The notes under the pieces were generated by a model. That model searched no databases, was not told the DNA's origin, and saw only the letters and a list, made by a program, of their open reading frames with translations. A DNA stretch of 64,000 nt from an uncultured Maribacter sp. (lineage in GTDB: Bacteria; Bacteroidota; Bacteroidia; Flavobacteriales; Flavobacteriaceae), in the NCBI RefSeq assembly GCF_947500405.1, contig NZ_CANMRY010000005.1, positions 186,001 to 250,000 on the forward strand, in the 5' to 3' direction. Position 1 is the first letter of the stretch; every line of letters begins with the position of its first letter. The position numbers and the translations under genes were made by a program. Of this stretch, positions 28,332 through 37,298 are shown piece after piece.

Positions 28332-29279
28332 ATGAAAAATATAAGAATACTCTTTATGGGTACCCCAGACTTTGCTGTAGCAACACTTTCTGCAATAGTA
28401 GCGTCTAAATATAATGTTATTGGTGTAATTACAGCTCCAGACAGGCCAGCTGGCAGAGGTCGTAAACTAAACACCTCGGCAGTAAAAAAGTATGCTTTAG
28501 AACAAAATATTCCAATACTACAGCCAACCAACCTTAAAGACACCTCTTTTTTAGAAGAACTAAAAAAGTTAAACGCTAATTTACAAATTGTAGTTGCGTT
28601 TAGAATGCTCCCAAAAGTAGTATGGCAAATGCCAGAATATGGTACTTTTAATTTGCATGCATCTTTATTACCAAGTTATAGAGGTGCTGCTCCAATAAAC
28701 TGGGCCATAATTAATGGAGAAACAAAAACGGGAGTTACTACTTTCTTTATAGACGATAAAATAGATACTGGAGAAATAATATTACAAGAAGAAACCACAA
28801 TAACGCAGGAGGATACCGCAGGAACATTACATGACAAGTTAATGGTTATTGGAGCTACATTAGTAATAAAGACTATTACTGCAATATCTAACAACACAGT
28901 TACACTACAAAAACAAAAGGAGTCTAAAGAATTAAAGTCTGCCTATAAAATTCATAAAGAAACCTGTAAAGTAGATTGGCAATTACCGTTAAATTCTATT
29001 TATAATCATATTCGTGGTCTTTGTCCTTATCCTGCAGCATGGACAACTTTATATAATGGTAATGAGGAAATATTCTTAAAAATATATGCTATTTCTAAAA
29101 CAGAAGAAATACATACTTATAAGTTTGGACAACTAATTTTTAATAAAAAAGAAATTAAAGTAGCTGTAAAAAATGGATTTATTAATCTATTAGAAATTCA
29201 ATTACCAGGAAAGCGAAAAATGAAAACTAACGATGTTCTTAATGGACTAAAATTAGAAGAAAACGCACATCTTGTGTAA
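28332..29279 (+). CDS. fmt: Methionyl-tRNA formyltransferase
   Basis: Formylates the initiator Met-tRNA using 10-formyl-tetrahydrofolate. The 315-residue protein has the N-terminal formyltransferase fold with FMGTPDFA (~8-15), TAPDRPAGRGR (~38-48), and the catalytic region NLHASLLPSYRGAAPINWAI (~109-128), plus a C-terminal OB-like domain. It follows recQ by 2 bp. The length is normal. Confidence 0.96.
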   Translation: MKNIRILFMGTPDFAVATLSAIVASKYNVIGVITAPDRPAGRGRKLNTSAVKKYALEQNIPILQPTNLKDTSFLEELKKLNANLQIVVAFRMLPKVVWQMPEYGTFNLHASLLPSYRGAAPINWAIINGETKTGVTTFFIDDKIDTGEIILQEETTITQEDTAGTLHDKLMVIGATLVIKTITAISNNTVTLQKQKESKELKSAYKIHKETCKVDWQLPLNSIYNHIRGLCPYPAAWTTLYNGNEEIFLKIYAISKTEEIHTYKFGQLIFNKKEIKVAVKNGFINLLEIQLPGKRKMKTNDVLNGLKLEENAHLV

Positions 29280-29313
29280 AGTCCTACTACCATTGGGCTG
29301 CGAGAAGCGTAAA

Positions 29314-29367
29314 AAATACCCTACTTTATTAACAAACCGCCTGAGTTATCAACAAAATAGGGTATTT
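29314..29367. other. Long-loop inverted repeat between fmt and hup
   Basis: AAATACCCTA (29314-29323) is repeated inverted as TAGGGTATTT (29358-29367), leaving a 34-nt loop that carries TTATTAACA and TTATCAACA. There is no U-run after it. It could be the fmt mRNA 3' end or a small RNA; not a convincing terminator. Confidence 0.35.
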
Positions 29368-29380
29368 CCCTTGATTTTAC

Positions 29381-29410
29381 TTGTGTTCGTCGGAAATCCA
29401 TATAAATTTG
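29381..29410 (+). promoter_or_regulatory. Bacteroidota-type promoter of hup
   Basis: A TTG -33 element (29381-29383) and TAAATTTG (29403-29410, matching TAnnTTTG) are separated by 19 bp. The start would lie about 37 bp before the hup ATG. This is one of the two best promoter matches in the window. Confidence 0.65.
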
Positions 29411-29452
29411 TTAGAGGATTGAAATTATTTTAACAATTAATTTAATTATATT

Positions 29453-29725
29453 ATGAACAAAACAGAATTAATCGATGCAATGGCAGCTGACTCTGGTATT
29501 ACAAAAGCAGCAGCAAAAAAAGCTTTAGAATCTTTCTTAGGAAATGTTGAAGGATCTCTTAAAAGTGGTGGACGTGTTTCTTTAGTAGGATTCGGATCTT
29601 GGTCTGTATCTAAAAGAAATGCAAGAGAAGGAAGAAACCCTTCTACTGGAAAAACTATCCAAATTGCAGCAAAAAATGTAGTAAAGTTTAAAGCTGGAGC
29701 TGATTTAGGTAAAGCAGTAAACTAA
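29453..29725 (+). CDS. hup: HU-family nucleoid DNA-binding protein
   Basis: A 90-residue histone-like dimer that bends DNA non-specifically. The sequence begins with the HU helix (KTELIDAMAADSGITKAAAKK) and contains the DNA-intercalating arm with GRNPSTGKTIQI (~60-71) and the KFKAG(A)xL ending. It is preceded by a strong-looking promoter and followed by an intrinsic terminator, so it is a monocistronic, probably abundant transcript. Confidence 0.95.
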   Translation: MNKTELIDAMAADSGITKAAAKKALESFLGNVEGSLKSGGRVSLVGFGSWSVSKRNAREGRNPSTGKTIQIAAKNVVKFKAGADLGKAVN

Positions 29726-29750
29726 TCTGTATAAAATACAGTATATAAAG

Positions 29751-29780
29751 AGCGTTTCTATTCTTAGAAACGCTTTTTTT
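29751..29780 (+). terminator. Intrinsic terminator of hup
   Basis: AGCGTTTCTA and TAGAAACGCT pair around a short TTCT loop and are followed by seven T residues. Confidence 0.88.
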
Positions 29781-29842
29781 ATTCCAAAGGTTTTTGGTTT
29801 CTATTATAAATACCTTATTTTAGATAACGTAAGGATGTTATA

Positions 29843-30403
29843 ATGATAGATATAAAACCCAATAAAGGAAAACTATTAATTGCAGAGCCTGCCTTAACAG
29901 GAGATGTATCTTTTAACAGATCTGTGGTTTTATTAGCCGAACATAACCAGGAAGGCTCTGTTGGTTTTATATTAAACAAACCGTTAGACTACTTTATTAA
30001 TGATTTAGTTAAAGAAATTAAATTTCCTTTTCAAGTGTATAATGGTGGCCCAGTAGAACAGGACAACTTATACTTTATACACAAAGTCCCACATTTAATT
30101 ACCAATAGCATAGAAATATCTGATGGTATATTCTGGGGTGGAGATTTTGATATTGCAGTAAAATTAATAAATAAAGAATTAATTACTGAAAATGAAATTA
30201 GGTTCTTTTTAGGATACTCAGGTTGGTCCTCTCTTCAATTAGACCAAGAACTTACTTCTAAATCTTGGATTGTAATAAAAAACAAGTACCAAAGCGGTAT
30301 TATACAAAAATCTGCGGGAGCTTTTTGGAAAGAAAAAATGTTAGAATTAGGTGGCAAATACCTTATCTGGTCTAATGCTCCAGAAAACCCTAGTTTAAAC
30401 TAA
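29843..30403 (+). CDS. YqgE/AlgH family protein
   Basis: A 186-residue cytoplasmic protein of the UPF0301 family. The N-terminus KPNKGKLLIAEPALTGDVSF, the central VGFILNKPLDY, and the pocket GGPVEQDNLYFIH are diagnostic. The function is not established; AlgH was linked to alginate regulation in Pseudomonas. It ends convergently with the aminotransferase gene, overlapping it by 9 nt. Confidence 0.9.
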   Translation: MIDIKPNKGKLLIAEPALTGDVSFNRSVVLLAEHNQEGSVGFILNKPLDYFINDLVKEIKFPFQVYNGGPVEQDNLYFIHKVPHLITNSIEISDGIFWGGDFDIAVKLINKELITENEIRFFLGYSGWSSLQLDQELTSKSWIVIKNKYQSGIIQKSAGAFWKEKMLELGGKYLIWSNAPENPSLN

Positions 30404-31252
30404 ATCTCTTTTTTGCAAGCGTATAACTGCATTTAGTTTTCCAACTAATTCTTTTGCAACGACAGCTGTATATTGTTTTTTACGATATTTAGTTACCGGT
30501 TTAATTCCTTTAATAGAATTTGTAAAAAATAATTCATCCGCTTTTTGAAGTTCAAAAGTAGAAATAGAGGTCTCCTCTAAGACATAGCCTTCTAATTTCT
30601 TAAGAATATTTATAAGTTGTTTTCTAATAATACCATTTACACAACCATCCTGTAATGGTGGGGTTTTAATAATATTACCTTTTACAAGGAAAATATTCCC
30701 ATTTAATCCTTCTACAACGTTCTTAGAGTTGTTTATTAACAAACAATTATCGTAATCATTTTCTTTTGCAAAAACACTCCCTACTACGTTTAAAATTCTA
30801 TTATTGGTTTTTAAATTAGAAAGCATATCCGCATTAACATAAAAATCTTTAAATAACTCTACTTCGTATTTTTCGGTATTTAAAATATAATAAGGAGCAT
30901 CTAAAGGGCTTGTTTCAATAACAAAAGATACAGTATTTGTTTTTGGCAAATATAGGCCTCCAGAATTTCTATAAATTGTTAATCGCACTCTGGCCTTATC
31001 GTTACATTTATTTTGAACAGCCAACTTTTTTATTTGCTCTTCTAAATACTCTAACGTAAACTCCATTGGTATTTCCATACGAATAATACGCATAGAGGCC
31101 ATTAATCTTAAATAATGTTCTTCCCATAAAAGAACCTCATTATTTACTAAACGAATGGTTTCAAAAAGAGCATCGCCATACCTAAGTCCTCTATTTTCTT
31201 GATTAAGAAAAAGAACGTCATCCTCAATAATTTCACCATTAAAATTAACCAT
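30395..31252 (-). CDS. Class IV aminotransferase/aminodeoxychorismate lyase-like protein
   Basis: A fold-type IV PLP enzyme of 285 residues, related to PabC (4-aminobenzoate release) and branched-chain aminotransferases. Features are RGLRYGDALFETIRL (~21-35), the PLP-lysine region SNLKTNNRILN (~150), and the cofactor-phosphate loop VNGIIRKQLI (~215). The substrate cannot be decided from sequence alone; PabC or a D-amino acid aminotransferase is plausible. It is followed, 53 bp upstream on the same strand, by the START-like gene. Confidence 0.85.
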   Translation of the reverse strand: MVNFNGEIIEDDVLFLNQENRGLRYGDALFETIRLVNNEVLLWEEHYLRLMASMRIIRMEIPMEFTLEYLEEQIKKLAVQNKCNDKARVRLTIYRNSGGLYLPKTNTVSFVIETSPLDAPYYILNTEKYEVELFKDFYVNADMLSNLKTNNRILNVVGSVFAKENDYDNCLLINNSKNVVEGLNGNIFLVKGNIIKTPPLQDGCVNGIIRKQLINILKKLEGYVLEETSISTFELQKADELFFTNSIKGIKPVTKYRKKQYTAVVAKELVGKLNAVIRLQKRDLV

Positions 31253-31305
31253 AAAAAAAGCCTTAATAAATTAAGGCCAAAGATACTATTAATATTAGAA
31301 AAGGG

Positions 31306-31689
31306 TTATTTAGAACCTAAAATACTCTTTAAATCTGAAACTTGATTTTCCCATAACATTTTTGCTTCATCTAGCTCATCTTCTTCTGCAAAATCTGTAA
31401 TAAATAAAGAAACATCCTTTGTTATTTCATCTACAATTATTTTAAGCTCAAAGAAACTATCATCTTCATTATCTACCCAAGAAAATCTAACAAAATCGTC
31501 ATTCTTCTTTTTTAGTAATCTTGCTTCTTCTTCTGCACCATCCCAAATAAACTCAAACAACTCTCCTCTAGAATTCACATTATCTGCAAACCACTCTGAT
31601 AAACCAGAAGGTGTAGATAAATATTGATATAATAGCTGTGGAGAGGATTGTATTACAAATTCTATTTCATATTTTATTTTATCACTCAT
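31306..31689 (-). CDS. START-like domain protein
   Basis: A small Bet v1-fold protein (~127 residues) of the AHSA1/START-like group found in Bacteroidota. Conserved features are KIKYEIEFVIQSSPQLLYQYLSTPSG-type N-terminal helix/strand packing (given here in part) and a Trp-rich middle (LSEWFADN). The frame opens at 31713, but the ATG at 31689 fits the family. It is acidic in its C-terminal half. The ligand is unknown. It shares the intergenic region with the divergent tRNA-Met gene. Confidence 0.82.
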   Translation of the reverse strand: MSDKIKYEIEFVIQSSPQLLYQYLSTPSGLSEWFADNVNSRGELFEFIWDGAEEEARLLKKKNDDFVRFSWVDNEDDSFFELKIIVDEITKDVSLFITDFAEEDELDEAKMLWENQVSDLKSILGSK

Positions 31690-31763
31690 TCTATACAATT
31701 TAATAAAGCCCAATATATATATTTATATATGATAAAAAAATAAAACAGTGAAGAATATTTTTT

Positions 31764-31807
31764 TTGCAACTATAGTTGCAAGGTATTAAAATTAAACTAT
31801 ATATTTG
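31764..31807 (+). promoter_or_regulatory. tRNA-Met promoter with an 18-bp palindrome over the -33 element
   Basis: TTG (31776-31778) and TATATTTG (31800-31807) are 21 bp apart, matching the Bacteroidota promoter. The -33 element sits inside a perfect palindrome, TTGCAACTATAGTTGCAA (31764-31781), which could be an operator. The region is shared with the START-like gene reading the other way. Confidence 0.55.
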
Positions 31808-31825
31808 CATCCGTTAAAAAAACCT

Positions 31826-31899
31826 GGCGAGGTAGCTCAGTTGGTTAGAGCGTCGGATTCATAACCCGGAGGTCACGAGTTCAACTCTCGTTCTCGCTA
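31826..31899 (+). tRNA. tRNA-Met (anticodon CAT), elongator type
   Basis: A 74-nt cloverleaf. The acceptor stem (GGCGAGG/TCTCGCT) has G-U wobbles at the first and last pairs. The D-arm is GCTCAGTTGGTTAGAGC, the anticodon loop TTCATAA, and the T-arm ACGAG-TTCAACT-CTCGT. The discriminator is A, and CCA is not encoded. It lacks the three G-C pairs and open first pair of initiator tRNAs, so elongator Met is most likely; a CAT anticodon modified to read Ile AUA is a less likely alternative. The closing pair of the anticodon stem is A-C. Confidence 0.93.
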
Positions 31900-31903
31900 C
31901 TAT

Positions 31904-31949
31904 AAAAAGCAAAAAACCCAAGATTAAAATCTTGGGTTTTTTGCTTTTT
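31904..31949 (+). terminator. Terminator of tRNA-Met
   Basis: A perfect 21-bp stem (AAAAAGC...CCCAAGAT with ATCTTGGG...GCTTTTT) around a four-base loop, containing two T-runs. It directly follows the tRNA. The 246 bp between it and purC show no gene that I can support. Confidence 0.9.
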
Positions 31950-32195
31950 ATAATGCCCTGTCCTGAAATAGCGATACACTAAAAATTAGTACCGTTTAAT
32001 ATTCTAATTTATTAGCTTTAAATTTTAACTGATTTTATAAAATATCGTCATTTTTAATACATCTAACAATAATTAGTATCTAGTTTATGTATCTGAATAT
32101 AGAATTTAAACCACTAGACTAAGACAGTCTACATTTCAAAAATCTTTATGCAACACAAATAATAAAGATTACTCTACAAATTGTTACTTAAAAAA

Positions 32196-33146
32196 CTAAT
32201 TTTGTAAATACTCTAAAACATTACTATTAATACGTTCTTGTATGTCAGATATATCTGCTTTCACAAAGGTTTCTCCTGTAATATTTTCATAAAGCTCAAT
32301 ATATCTATCAGAAACAGAGGTAATATATTCATCGGTCATTTCTGGTACAGTTTGCCCTTCTAACCCTTGAAAATTATTACTTATTAACCATTGTCTTACA
32401 AATTCCTTAGAAAGTTGTTTTTGAGCTTCTCCATTTTTTTGTCTTTCTTCATAACCATCTACATAAAAATATCTAGAAGAATCTGGTGTATGTATTTCAT
32501 CTATCAATACAATTTTACCATCTGCCGTTTTACCAAATTCATATTTAGTATCTACCAGAATTAAACCTCTCTTAGCTGCTATTTCTGTTCCCCTTTGGAA
32601 TAATGCATTAGTATATTTTTCTAATATTATATAATCTTCTTCCGAAACAATTCCTTTTTTAAGAATGTCTTCTCTAGAAATATCTTCATCATGGTCTCCC
32701 ATTTCTGCTTTAGTAGCAGGAGTAATAATTGGTGAAGGAAATTTATCATTCTCTTTCATTCCTTCTGGCATAGAAACTCCACAAAGCATTCTTTTACCTG
32801 CTTTATATTCTCTTGCTGCATGGCCAGACATGTATCCACGAATTACCATTTCTACTTTAAAAGGCTCACAAGCATGCCCTACAGCTACATTGGGGTCTGG
32901 AGTAGCCGTTAACCAATTTGGTACTATATCGGCAGTATCTGCCATCATTTTAGTGGCAATTTGATTTAGAATTTGGCCTTTATAAGGAATTCCTTTTGGC
33001 ATTACTACATCAAAAGCAGAAAGACGGTCTGTAGCTACCATTACTAAAACATCATCCTTTAATTTATAAACCTCTCTAACTTTTCCTTTATAAACGCTTT
33101 GTTGCTCTGGAAAATTAAAATTGGTATCTATAATTGTATTACTCAT
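32196..33146 (-). CDS. purC: Phosphoribosylaminoimidazole-succinocarboxamide synthase (SAICAR synthetase)
   Basis: Joins CAIR and aspartate with ATP in de novo purine synthesis. The 316-residue protein has the N-terminal [10 protein letters not shown] (~20-29), [13 protein letters not shown] (~38-50), the central [18 protein letters not shown] and the C-terminal [14 protein letters not shown] motif. It is longer than the E. coli enzyme (237), like plant and Bacteroidota forms. It is co-oriented with phoH, 8 bp downstream of it. Confidence 0.95.
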   Translation of the reverse strand: MSNTIIDTNFNFPEQQSVYKGKVREVYKLKDDVLVMVATDRLSAFDVVMPKGIPYKGQILNQIATKMMADTADIVPNWLTATPDPNVAVGHACEPFKVEMVIRGYMSGHAAREYKAGKRMLCGVSMPEGMKENDKFPSPIITPATKAEMGDHDEDISREDILKKGIVSEEDYIILEKYTNALFQRGTEIAAKRGLILVDTKYEFGKTADGKIVLIDEIHTPDSSRYFYVDGYEERQKNGEAQKQLSKEFVRQWLISNNFQGLEGQTVPEMTDEYITSVSDRYIELYENITGETFVKADISDIQERINSNVLEYLQN

Positions 33147-33154
33147 ATTCTTTA

Positions 33155-34108
33155 TTAATTCTGATGTTCTATACTCTTGTATGCTGAAATTACTTTTTTA
33201 ACTAACTTATGACGAATTACGTCTTTTTCATCTAAATATATAACCCCTATCCCTTCTACATTTTGAAGTATTAGAATGGCTTCTTTTAAACCAGATATGG
33301 TTCTTCTTGGCAAATCTATTTGCCCCGGATCACCTGTTAATAAAAATTTTGCGTTTTTACCCATACGCGTTAAAAACATTTTCATTTGGGCATGCGTAGT
33401 ATTTTGGGCTTCATCTAAAATAACAAAAGCGTTATCTAAAGTTCTACCTCTCATAAAAGCCATAGGAGCTATTTGTATAGTCCCGTTTTCTATATAGTGG
33501 GTTAATTTTTCAGCAGGAATCATATCCCGTAAAGCATCGTATAAAGGTTGCATATACGGATCTAGTTTTTCCTGTAAATCTCCTGGTAAAAATCCTAAGT
33601 TTTCTCCTGCTTCAACAGCCGGTCTAGTTAAAATAATTCTCCTTACTTGCTTTTCTTTCAAAGCTTTCACTGCAATAGCTACACTAGTATAGGTTTTTCC
33701 TGTACCTGCTGGGCCAATTGCAAAAACCATATCACTTTTCTTAGCTGCATCTACTAATTTACGCTGATTGGCTGTTCTTGCTTTAATTAATCTTCCACTA
33801 ACGCCATGCACTAAAACTTCTCCACTATCCTCCGAAGTTGTATATTCTGCTTCGTCTTCACTAGTTAAAACCCTTTCAATAGCATTTTCATCTAAAGTAT
33901 TATACTTAGCAAAGTGTGCCGTAAGCATATCAAAACGCTTTTCAAACTCTTCTAAAAGTTCTTCATCACCATAAACCTTAATTTTACTTCCTCTTGCTAC
34001 TACTTTTAGCTTTGGAAAATATTTTTTTATAAGGTTAATATTCTCGTTTCCTTGTCCAAAAAACTCTCTAGGACTAATCTCCGTTATCTCTAAAATAAGT
34101 TCGTTCAA
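33155..34108 (-). CDS. PhoH family ATPase (PhoH-like/YbeZ type)
   Basis: A 317-residue cytoplasmic P-loop ATPase of the PhoH/YbeZ family, linked to RNA metabolism and ribosome maturation. Walker A is [17 protein letters not shown] (~132-148), Walker [21 protein letters not shown] (~228-247), and the C-terminal sensor [10 protein letters not shown]. The N-terminal ~100 residues include a KH-like RNA-binding region. It shares a divergent promoter region with the SAM hydrolase gene. Confidence 0.9.
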   Translation of the reverse strand: MNELILEITEISPREFFGQGNENINLIKKYFPKLKVVARGSKIKVYGDEELLEEFEKRFDMLTAHFAKYNTLDENAIERVLTSEDEAEYTTSEDSGEVLVHGVSGRLIKARTANQRKLVDAAKKSDMVFAIGPAGTGKTYTSVAIAVKALKEKQVRRIILTRPAVEAGENLGFLPGDLQEKLDPYMQPLYDALRDMIPAEKLTHYIENGTIQIAPMAFMRGRTLDNAFVILDEAQNTTHAQMKMFLTRMGKNAKFLLTGDPGQIDLPRRTISGLKEAILILQNVEGIGVIYLDEKDVIRHKLVKKVISAYKSIEHQN

Positions 34109-34156
34109 AAAATTTTACAGTTTTTAAGTTATGGTATAAAAATATTAAAATGCTCC

Positions 34157-34181
34157 GTTAATTTTGTTTAATTTTGTTTAA
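34157..34181. promoter_or_regulatory. Tandem AATTTTGTTTAA repeats between phoH and the SAM hydrolase gene
   Basis: AATTTTGTTTAA occurs at 34160-34171 and 34170-34181, 10 bp apart on the same helix face. The same 12-mer forms each arm of the photolyase operon dyad at 18467-18506, suggesting a common DNA-binding protein. No factor is identified. Confidence 0.4.
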
Positions 34182-34235
34182 CAAACTTAAGTAATTTTTC
34201 AGTTTACATAACCAAAAACATATCAACATTGCTGT

Positions 34236-35066
34236 ATGGCAATAATTACACTAACTACAGATTTTGGACTTAAAGATTTTTATGTTGGAGCCCTAAAGGG
34301 TTCTATATATAAAGAATTGGATACTATTAAGATTGTAGACATCTCTCATCATATAGAACCTTTTAATATACAACAGTGTTCGTATGTTTTAGAAAACTCC
34401 TATAAAAGCTTTCCTAAAGGGACTATACATATAGTTGGTATAGATTCGGAATCTACCATAGAGAACCAACATATTGTTGCTTTAATAGATGAACATTATT
34501 TTATAACCGCAAATACTGGTGTTATTGGTTTATTAACTGCTGATAAAAAACCAACAAAAATATTTAAAATTGCCATTCCAAACTCAAACAAAGGCCCTTT
34601 TCCTGTAAAAGATGTTTTTGTGAAAGTTGCTTGCCATATTGCAAGAGGTGGTACACTAGAGGTCATAGGAAAACCATTTAATGCTCTTAAAGAAATAAAA
34701 GAATTTTCTGCTATGGTTTCTGATAGTGGAAATAAAATTACTGGTAATGTTATTTATATAGATAATTACGGTAATGTAGTAACGAATATTCCAAAACATC
34801 TTTTTGATTCTTATAGAAACGGAAGAGATTTTGAATTACATGCTAGAAACAATATTATTAAAAAAATTCATAATAGATATAGTGATATTATTGATTTTAG
34901 CATAGACAAAGCTAGCCGTAAAGGTCCAGGAGATTTATTGGCTTTATTTAATTCCTCGGAGTATATAGAACTTGCTATATATAAAAGTAACTTAGATACT
35001 GTTGGTGGGGCTTCTACCCTATTAGGGTTAGATTATAGAGATACTATATCTATAAATTTTATTTAA
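34236..35066 (+). CDS. SAM hydroxide adenosyltransferase (SAM hydrolase, DUF62)
   Basis: A 276-residue enzyme of the fluorinase/chlorinase-like superfamily, which in most bacteria splits S-adenosylmethionine into adenosine and methionine with water. It has ITLTTDFGLKDFYVGALKG at the N-terminus and the central VGIDSE segment with NTGVIGLLT. The motif YIDNYGNVVTNI marks the C-terminal domain. No halogenase-type partner genes are present. It is followed after 1 bp by the ABM gene. Confidence 0.88.
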   Translation: MAIITLTTDFGLKDFYVGALKGSIYKELDTIKIVDISHHIEPFNIQQCSYVLENSYKSFPKGTIHIVGIDSESTIENQHIVALIDEHYFITANTGVIGLLTADKKPTKIFKIAIPNSNKGPFPVKDVFVKVACHIARGGTLEVIGKPFNALKEIKEFSAMVSDSGNKITGNVIYIDNYGNVVTNIPKHLFDSYRNGRDFELHARNNIIKKIHNRYSDIIDFSIDKASRKGPGDLLALFNSSEYIELAIYKSNLDTVGGASTLLGLDYRDTISINFI

Positions 35067-35067
35067 C

Positions 35068-35364
35068 ATGATAGTACGCATTGTAAAATTGACTTTTAAA
35101 GAAGAAAACATTGCTACTTTTGAAGCTATTTTTAAAGAAACAAAACATAAAATTAGAAGTAGTAGTGGGTGTTCTTTTTTAGAGTTATACCAAGACAAAA
35201 ACAACCCTTCAATATTTTTTACTTATAGTTACTGGGAAGACGAGTCTTTTTTAAACGCCTATAGAGAATCCGATTTTTTTAAAACAGTTTGGCAAAAAAC
35301 AAAAATTCTTTTTGCAGAAAGGCCACAAGCATGGAGCGTTCAAAAAAGAGCTATTCTAGAATAA
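35068..35364 (+). CDS. Antibiotic biosynthesis monooxygenase (ABM)-domain protein
   Basis: A 98-residue ferredoxin-like dimeric fold. The segments VRIVKLTFKEENIATFEAIF, GCSFLELYQDKNNP and FFTYSYWEDE are those of the ABM/YgiN family, which includes quinol monooxygenases and haem-degrading proteins. No cofactor residues can be assigned. It is in an operon with the SAM hydrolase gene; a link between the two is unknown. Confidence 0.85.
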   Translation: MIVRIVKLTFKEENIATFEAIFKETKHKIRSSSGCSFLELYQDKNNPSIFFTYSYWEDESFLNAYRESDFFKTVWQKTKILFAERPQAWSVQKRAILE

Positions 35365-35671
35365 CTACAAAAGCGCTTTTAACTTTGTACTCCTTCTAAC
35401 AAAAGCAAGAAGCTCTTACTTAAAGTTTTATTATTTAAAAGCCTCCAAAAATTTGTTAATAAATAATAAACACAAAAGCAACATTAAACACTCATTTACA
35501 ACACATTAACCACACAAAACAGTATTTACCGCTACTAAATTCTGTTAATAAGTTTGTTTCCATAAAAAGAGCATTTAAAATATCTTTGTTAAGCAAGATA
35601 AAAAATAGCTTTACTCCTATTTTATATTTATTACTGTTTACAAAAAGATATTTTCAACAAAAAACTAACGA
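35365..35671 (+). promoter_or_regulatory. Intergenic region with the dnaN promoter
   Basis: 307 bp without a gene. AAAAGCGCTTTT at about 35370 is a 12-bp palindrome that may end the upstream transcript. A -7 element TATCTTTG (35581-35588) lies 84 bp before the dnaN ATG, with TTTG (35553-35556) about 24 bp upstream, slightly too far for a good -33. One near-match to a DnaA box (TTAACCACA) is present, but no cluster that would suggest an origin. Confidence 0.45.
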
Positions 35672-36790
35672 ATGAAATTTATAGTATCTAGTACGTACTT
35701 ATTAAAACAATTACAAACTTTAGGTGGTGTAATTAACAATAGTAACACCCTACCTATTTTAGATAATTTTCTTTTTGACCTTAAGCAGAATACGTTAACT
35801 GTATCTGCTTCCGATTTAGAAACTACCATGAGTTCTATTTTAGAAGTAGATTCTGATGCAGAAGGAACCATTGCAGTTCCTGCAAAATTATTATTAGAAA
35901 CTTTAAAAACTTTTCCGGAGCAACCATTAACCTTTGTTGTGGAAAACAATAATACCGTAGAAATAAGCTCTAACCATGGTAAATATGCTCTTGCGTATGC
36001 AGATGGTGCAGAATTTCCTAAAGCTGTAGAATTAGCGGACCCTAGTTCTACTACAATTTTAGGAGATGTTTTGGCAACCGCTTTAAACAAAACTATTTTT
36101 GCTGCTGGTAATGATGATTTAAGACCCGTAATGAGTGGCGTTTTCTTTCAGTTTTCTCCAGAAAATTTAACTTTTGTAGCTACAGATGCACATAAATTAG
36201 TAAAATACCAACGTACCGATATTACAGCGTCTCAAGTAGCAGAGTTTATAATGCCTAAAAAGCCTTTAAATTTATTAAAAGGAATTTTAGCTGGTAGTGA
36301 GGCTGATGTTACTATAGAGTATAATGATAGTAATGCAAAATTTAGTTTTGAAAACACAGAACTAATTTGTAGACTAATTGACGGTAAATATCCTAACTAC
36401 GAAGCGGTAATACCAAAAGAAAATCCAAACAAACTTACTATTTCAAGAACACAATTATTAAGTTCTGTACGTAGGGTTTCTATTTTCTCTAATAAAACTA
36501 CACACCAGATAAGACTTAAAATAGCTGGTGCAGAATTAAACATTTCTGCAGAAGATATAGATTACAGTAATAAAGCAGAAGAACGTTTAACATGTTCTTA
36601 TCAAGGAGATGATATGCAAATTGGTTTTAACTCTCGTTTTTTAACCGAAATGCTTAATAACCTTACCTCTGATGATATTGCTTTAGAAATGAGTTTACCA
36701 AACAGAGCTGGGATTCTTACTCCCGCAGACGGTTTAGATGAAGGAGAAACCGTTACTATGCTTGTTATGCCAGTAATGCTAAATAGCTAA
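35672..36790 (+). CDS. dnaN: DNA polymerase III beta subunit (sliding clamp)
   Basis: The ring-shaped processivity clamp, 372 residues in three repeated domains. The N-terminus KFIVSSTYLLKQLQTLGGVI, the segments FLFDLKQNTLTVSASDLETTM and DDLRPVMSGVFFQF, and the C-terminal ETVTMLVMPVML (hydrophobic cleft strand) are typical. dnaA and recF are not adjacent, as is usual in Bacteroidota. It is monocistronic, with a terminator right after it. Confidence 0.96.
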   Translation: MKFIVSSTYLLKQLQTLGGVINNSNTLPILDNFLFDLKQNTLTVSASDLETTMSSILEVDSDAEGTIAVPAKLLLETLKTFPEQPLTFVVENNNTVEISSNHGKYALAYADGAEFPKAVELADPSSTTILGDVLATALNKTIFAAGNDDLRPVMSGVFFQFSPENLTFVATDAHKLVKYQRTDITASQVAEFIMPKKPLNLLKGILAGSEADVTIEYNDSNAKFSFENTELICRLIDGKYPNYEAVIPKENPNKLTISRTQLLSSVRRVSIFSNKTTHQIRLKIAGAELNISAEDIDYSNKAEERLTCSYQGDDMQIGFNSRFLTEMLNNLTSDDIALEMSLPNRAGILTPADGLDEGETVTMLVMPVMLNS

Positions 36791-36810
36791 GAAAACTTTT
36801 ATATACTAAA

Positions 36811-36843
36811 AAAGTCCACCTAAAAAAAAGGTGGGCTTTTTGT
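36811..36843 (+). terminator. Intrinsic terminator of dnaN
   Basis: AAAGTCCACC pairs with GGTGGGCTTT (one G-U) around an A-rich loop and is followed by a T-run. Confidence 0.82.
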
Positions 36844-36863
36844 TTTTACACCGTTTATGAGAT

Positions 36864-37229
36864 TTAAGAAATAAACTTAAAAGTTCCAAAATAACTTGGC
36901 GCTTCTCCATTAGTAGCTTTTATAGCATTTACTGCTGGCATTATTAATCCTAAAACAGCTGCAAAACCAATAATTAAAAACCCTAAGCCTAAAAGTAGTA
37001 TGCAAGGAATTCCTATACATATATATGCAATTAAACTTAATTGAAAGTTAATAACCGCCTTACCATGCTCCTCCATGGCGTGTACTTTGTCTTTAGTTGT
37101 TAGCCAAATAATTAAAGGAACTATAAGACCGCCAAAACCAGTTACATAATCTAAATATTGTGATAAGTGGGTTACTACTAATAATTGTTTATCGTCTCTT
37201 TTTGCTATATGTGTATTTACTATTTCCAT
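36864..37229 (-). CDS. DUF4870 (Tic20-like) membrane protein
   Basis: A 121-residue inner-membrane protein with three hydrophobic segments (about 25-45, 60-85 and 85-105). The motif HLSQYLDYVTGFGGLIVPLI at the start and HGKAVINFQLSLIAY in the middle are diagnostic for DUF4870. The function is unknown. It is transcribed towards dnaN, with the dnaN terminator between them. Confidence 0.85.
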   Translation of the reverse strand: MEIVNTHIAKRDDKQLLVVTHLSQYLDYVTGFGGLIVPLIIWLTTKDKVHAMEEHGKAVINFQLSLIAYICIGIPCILLLGLGFLIIGFAAVLGLIMPAVNAIKATNGEAPSYFGTFKFIS

Positions 37230-37298
37230 ATTTTTTTGATTTATTTTAATTGATGCTTAACTACTAATAAGACGAGGAACTGCGATTTTTGTTACAAA

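Noticed and set aside
31950..32195. Possible insertion-sequence end (TGTCCTGAAATAGCG...) after tRNA-Met
   Set aside because: No matching inverted end, target duplication or transposase remnant is visible.
35365..35671. Possible replication origin next to dnaN
   Set aside because: Only one weak DnaA-box match, no dnaA or cluster of boxes, and in Bacteroidota dnaN is usually not at the origin.
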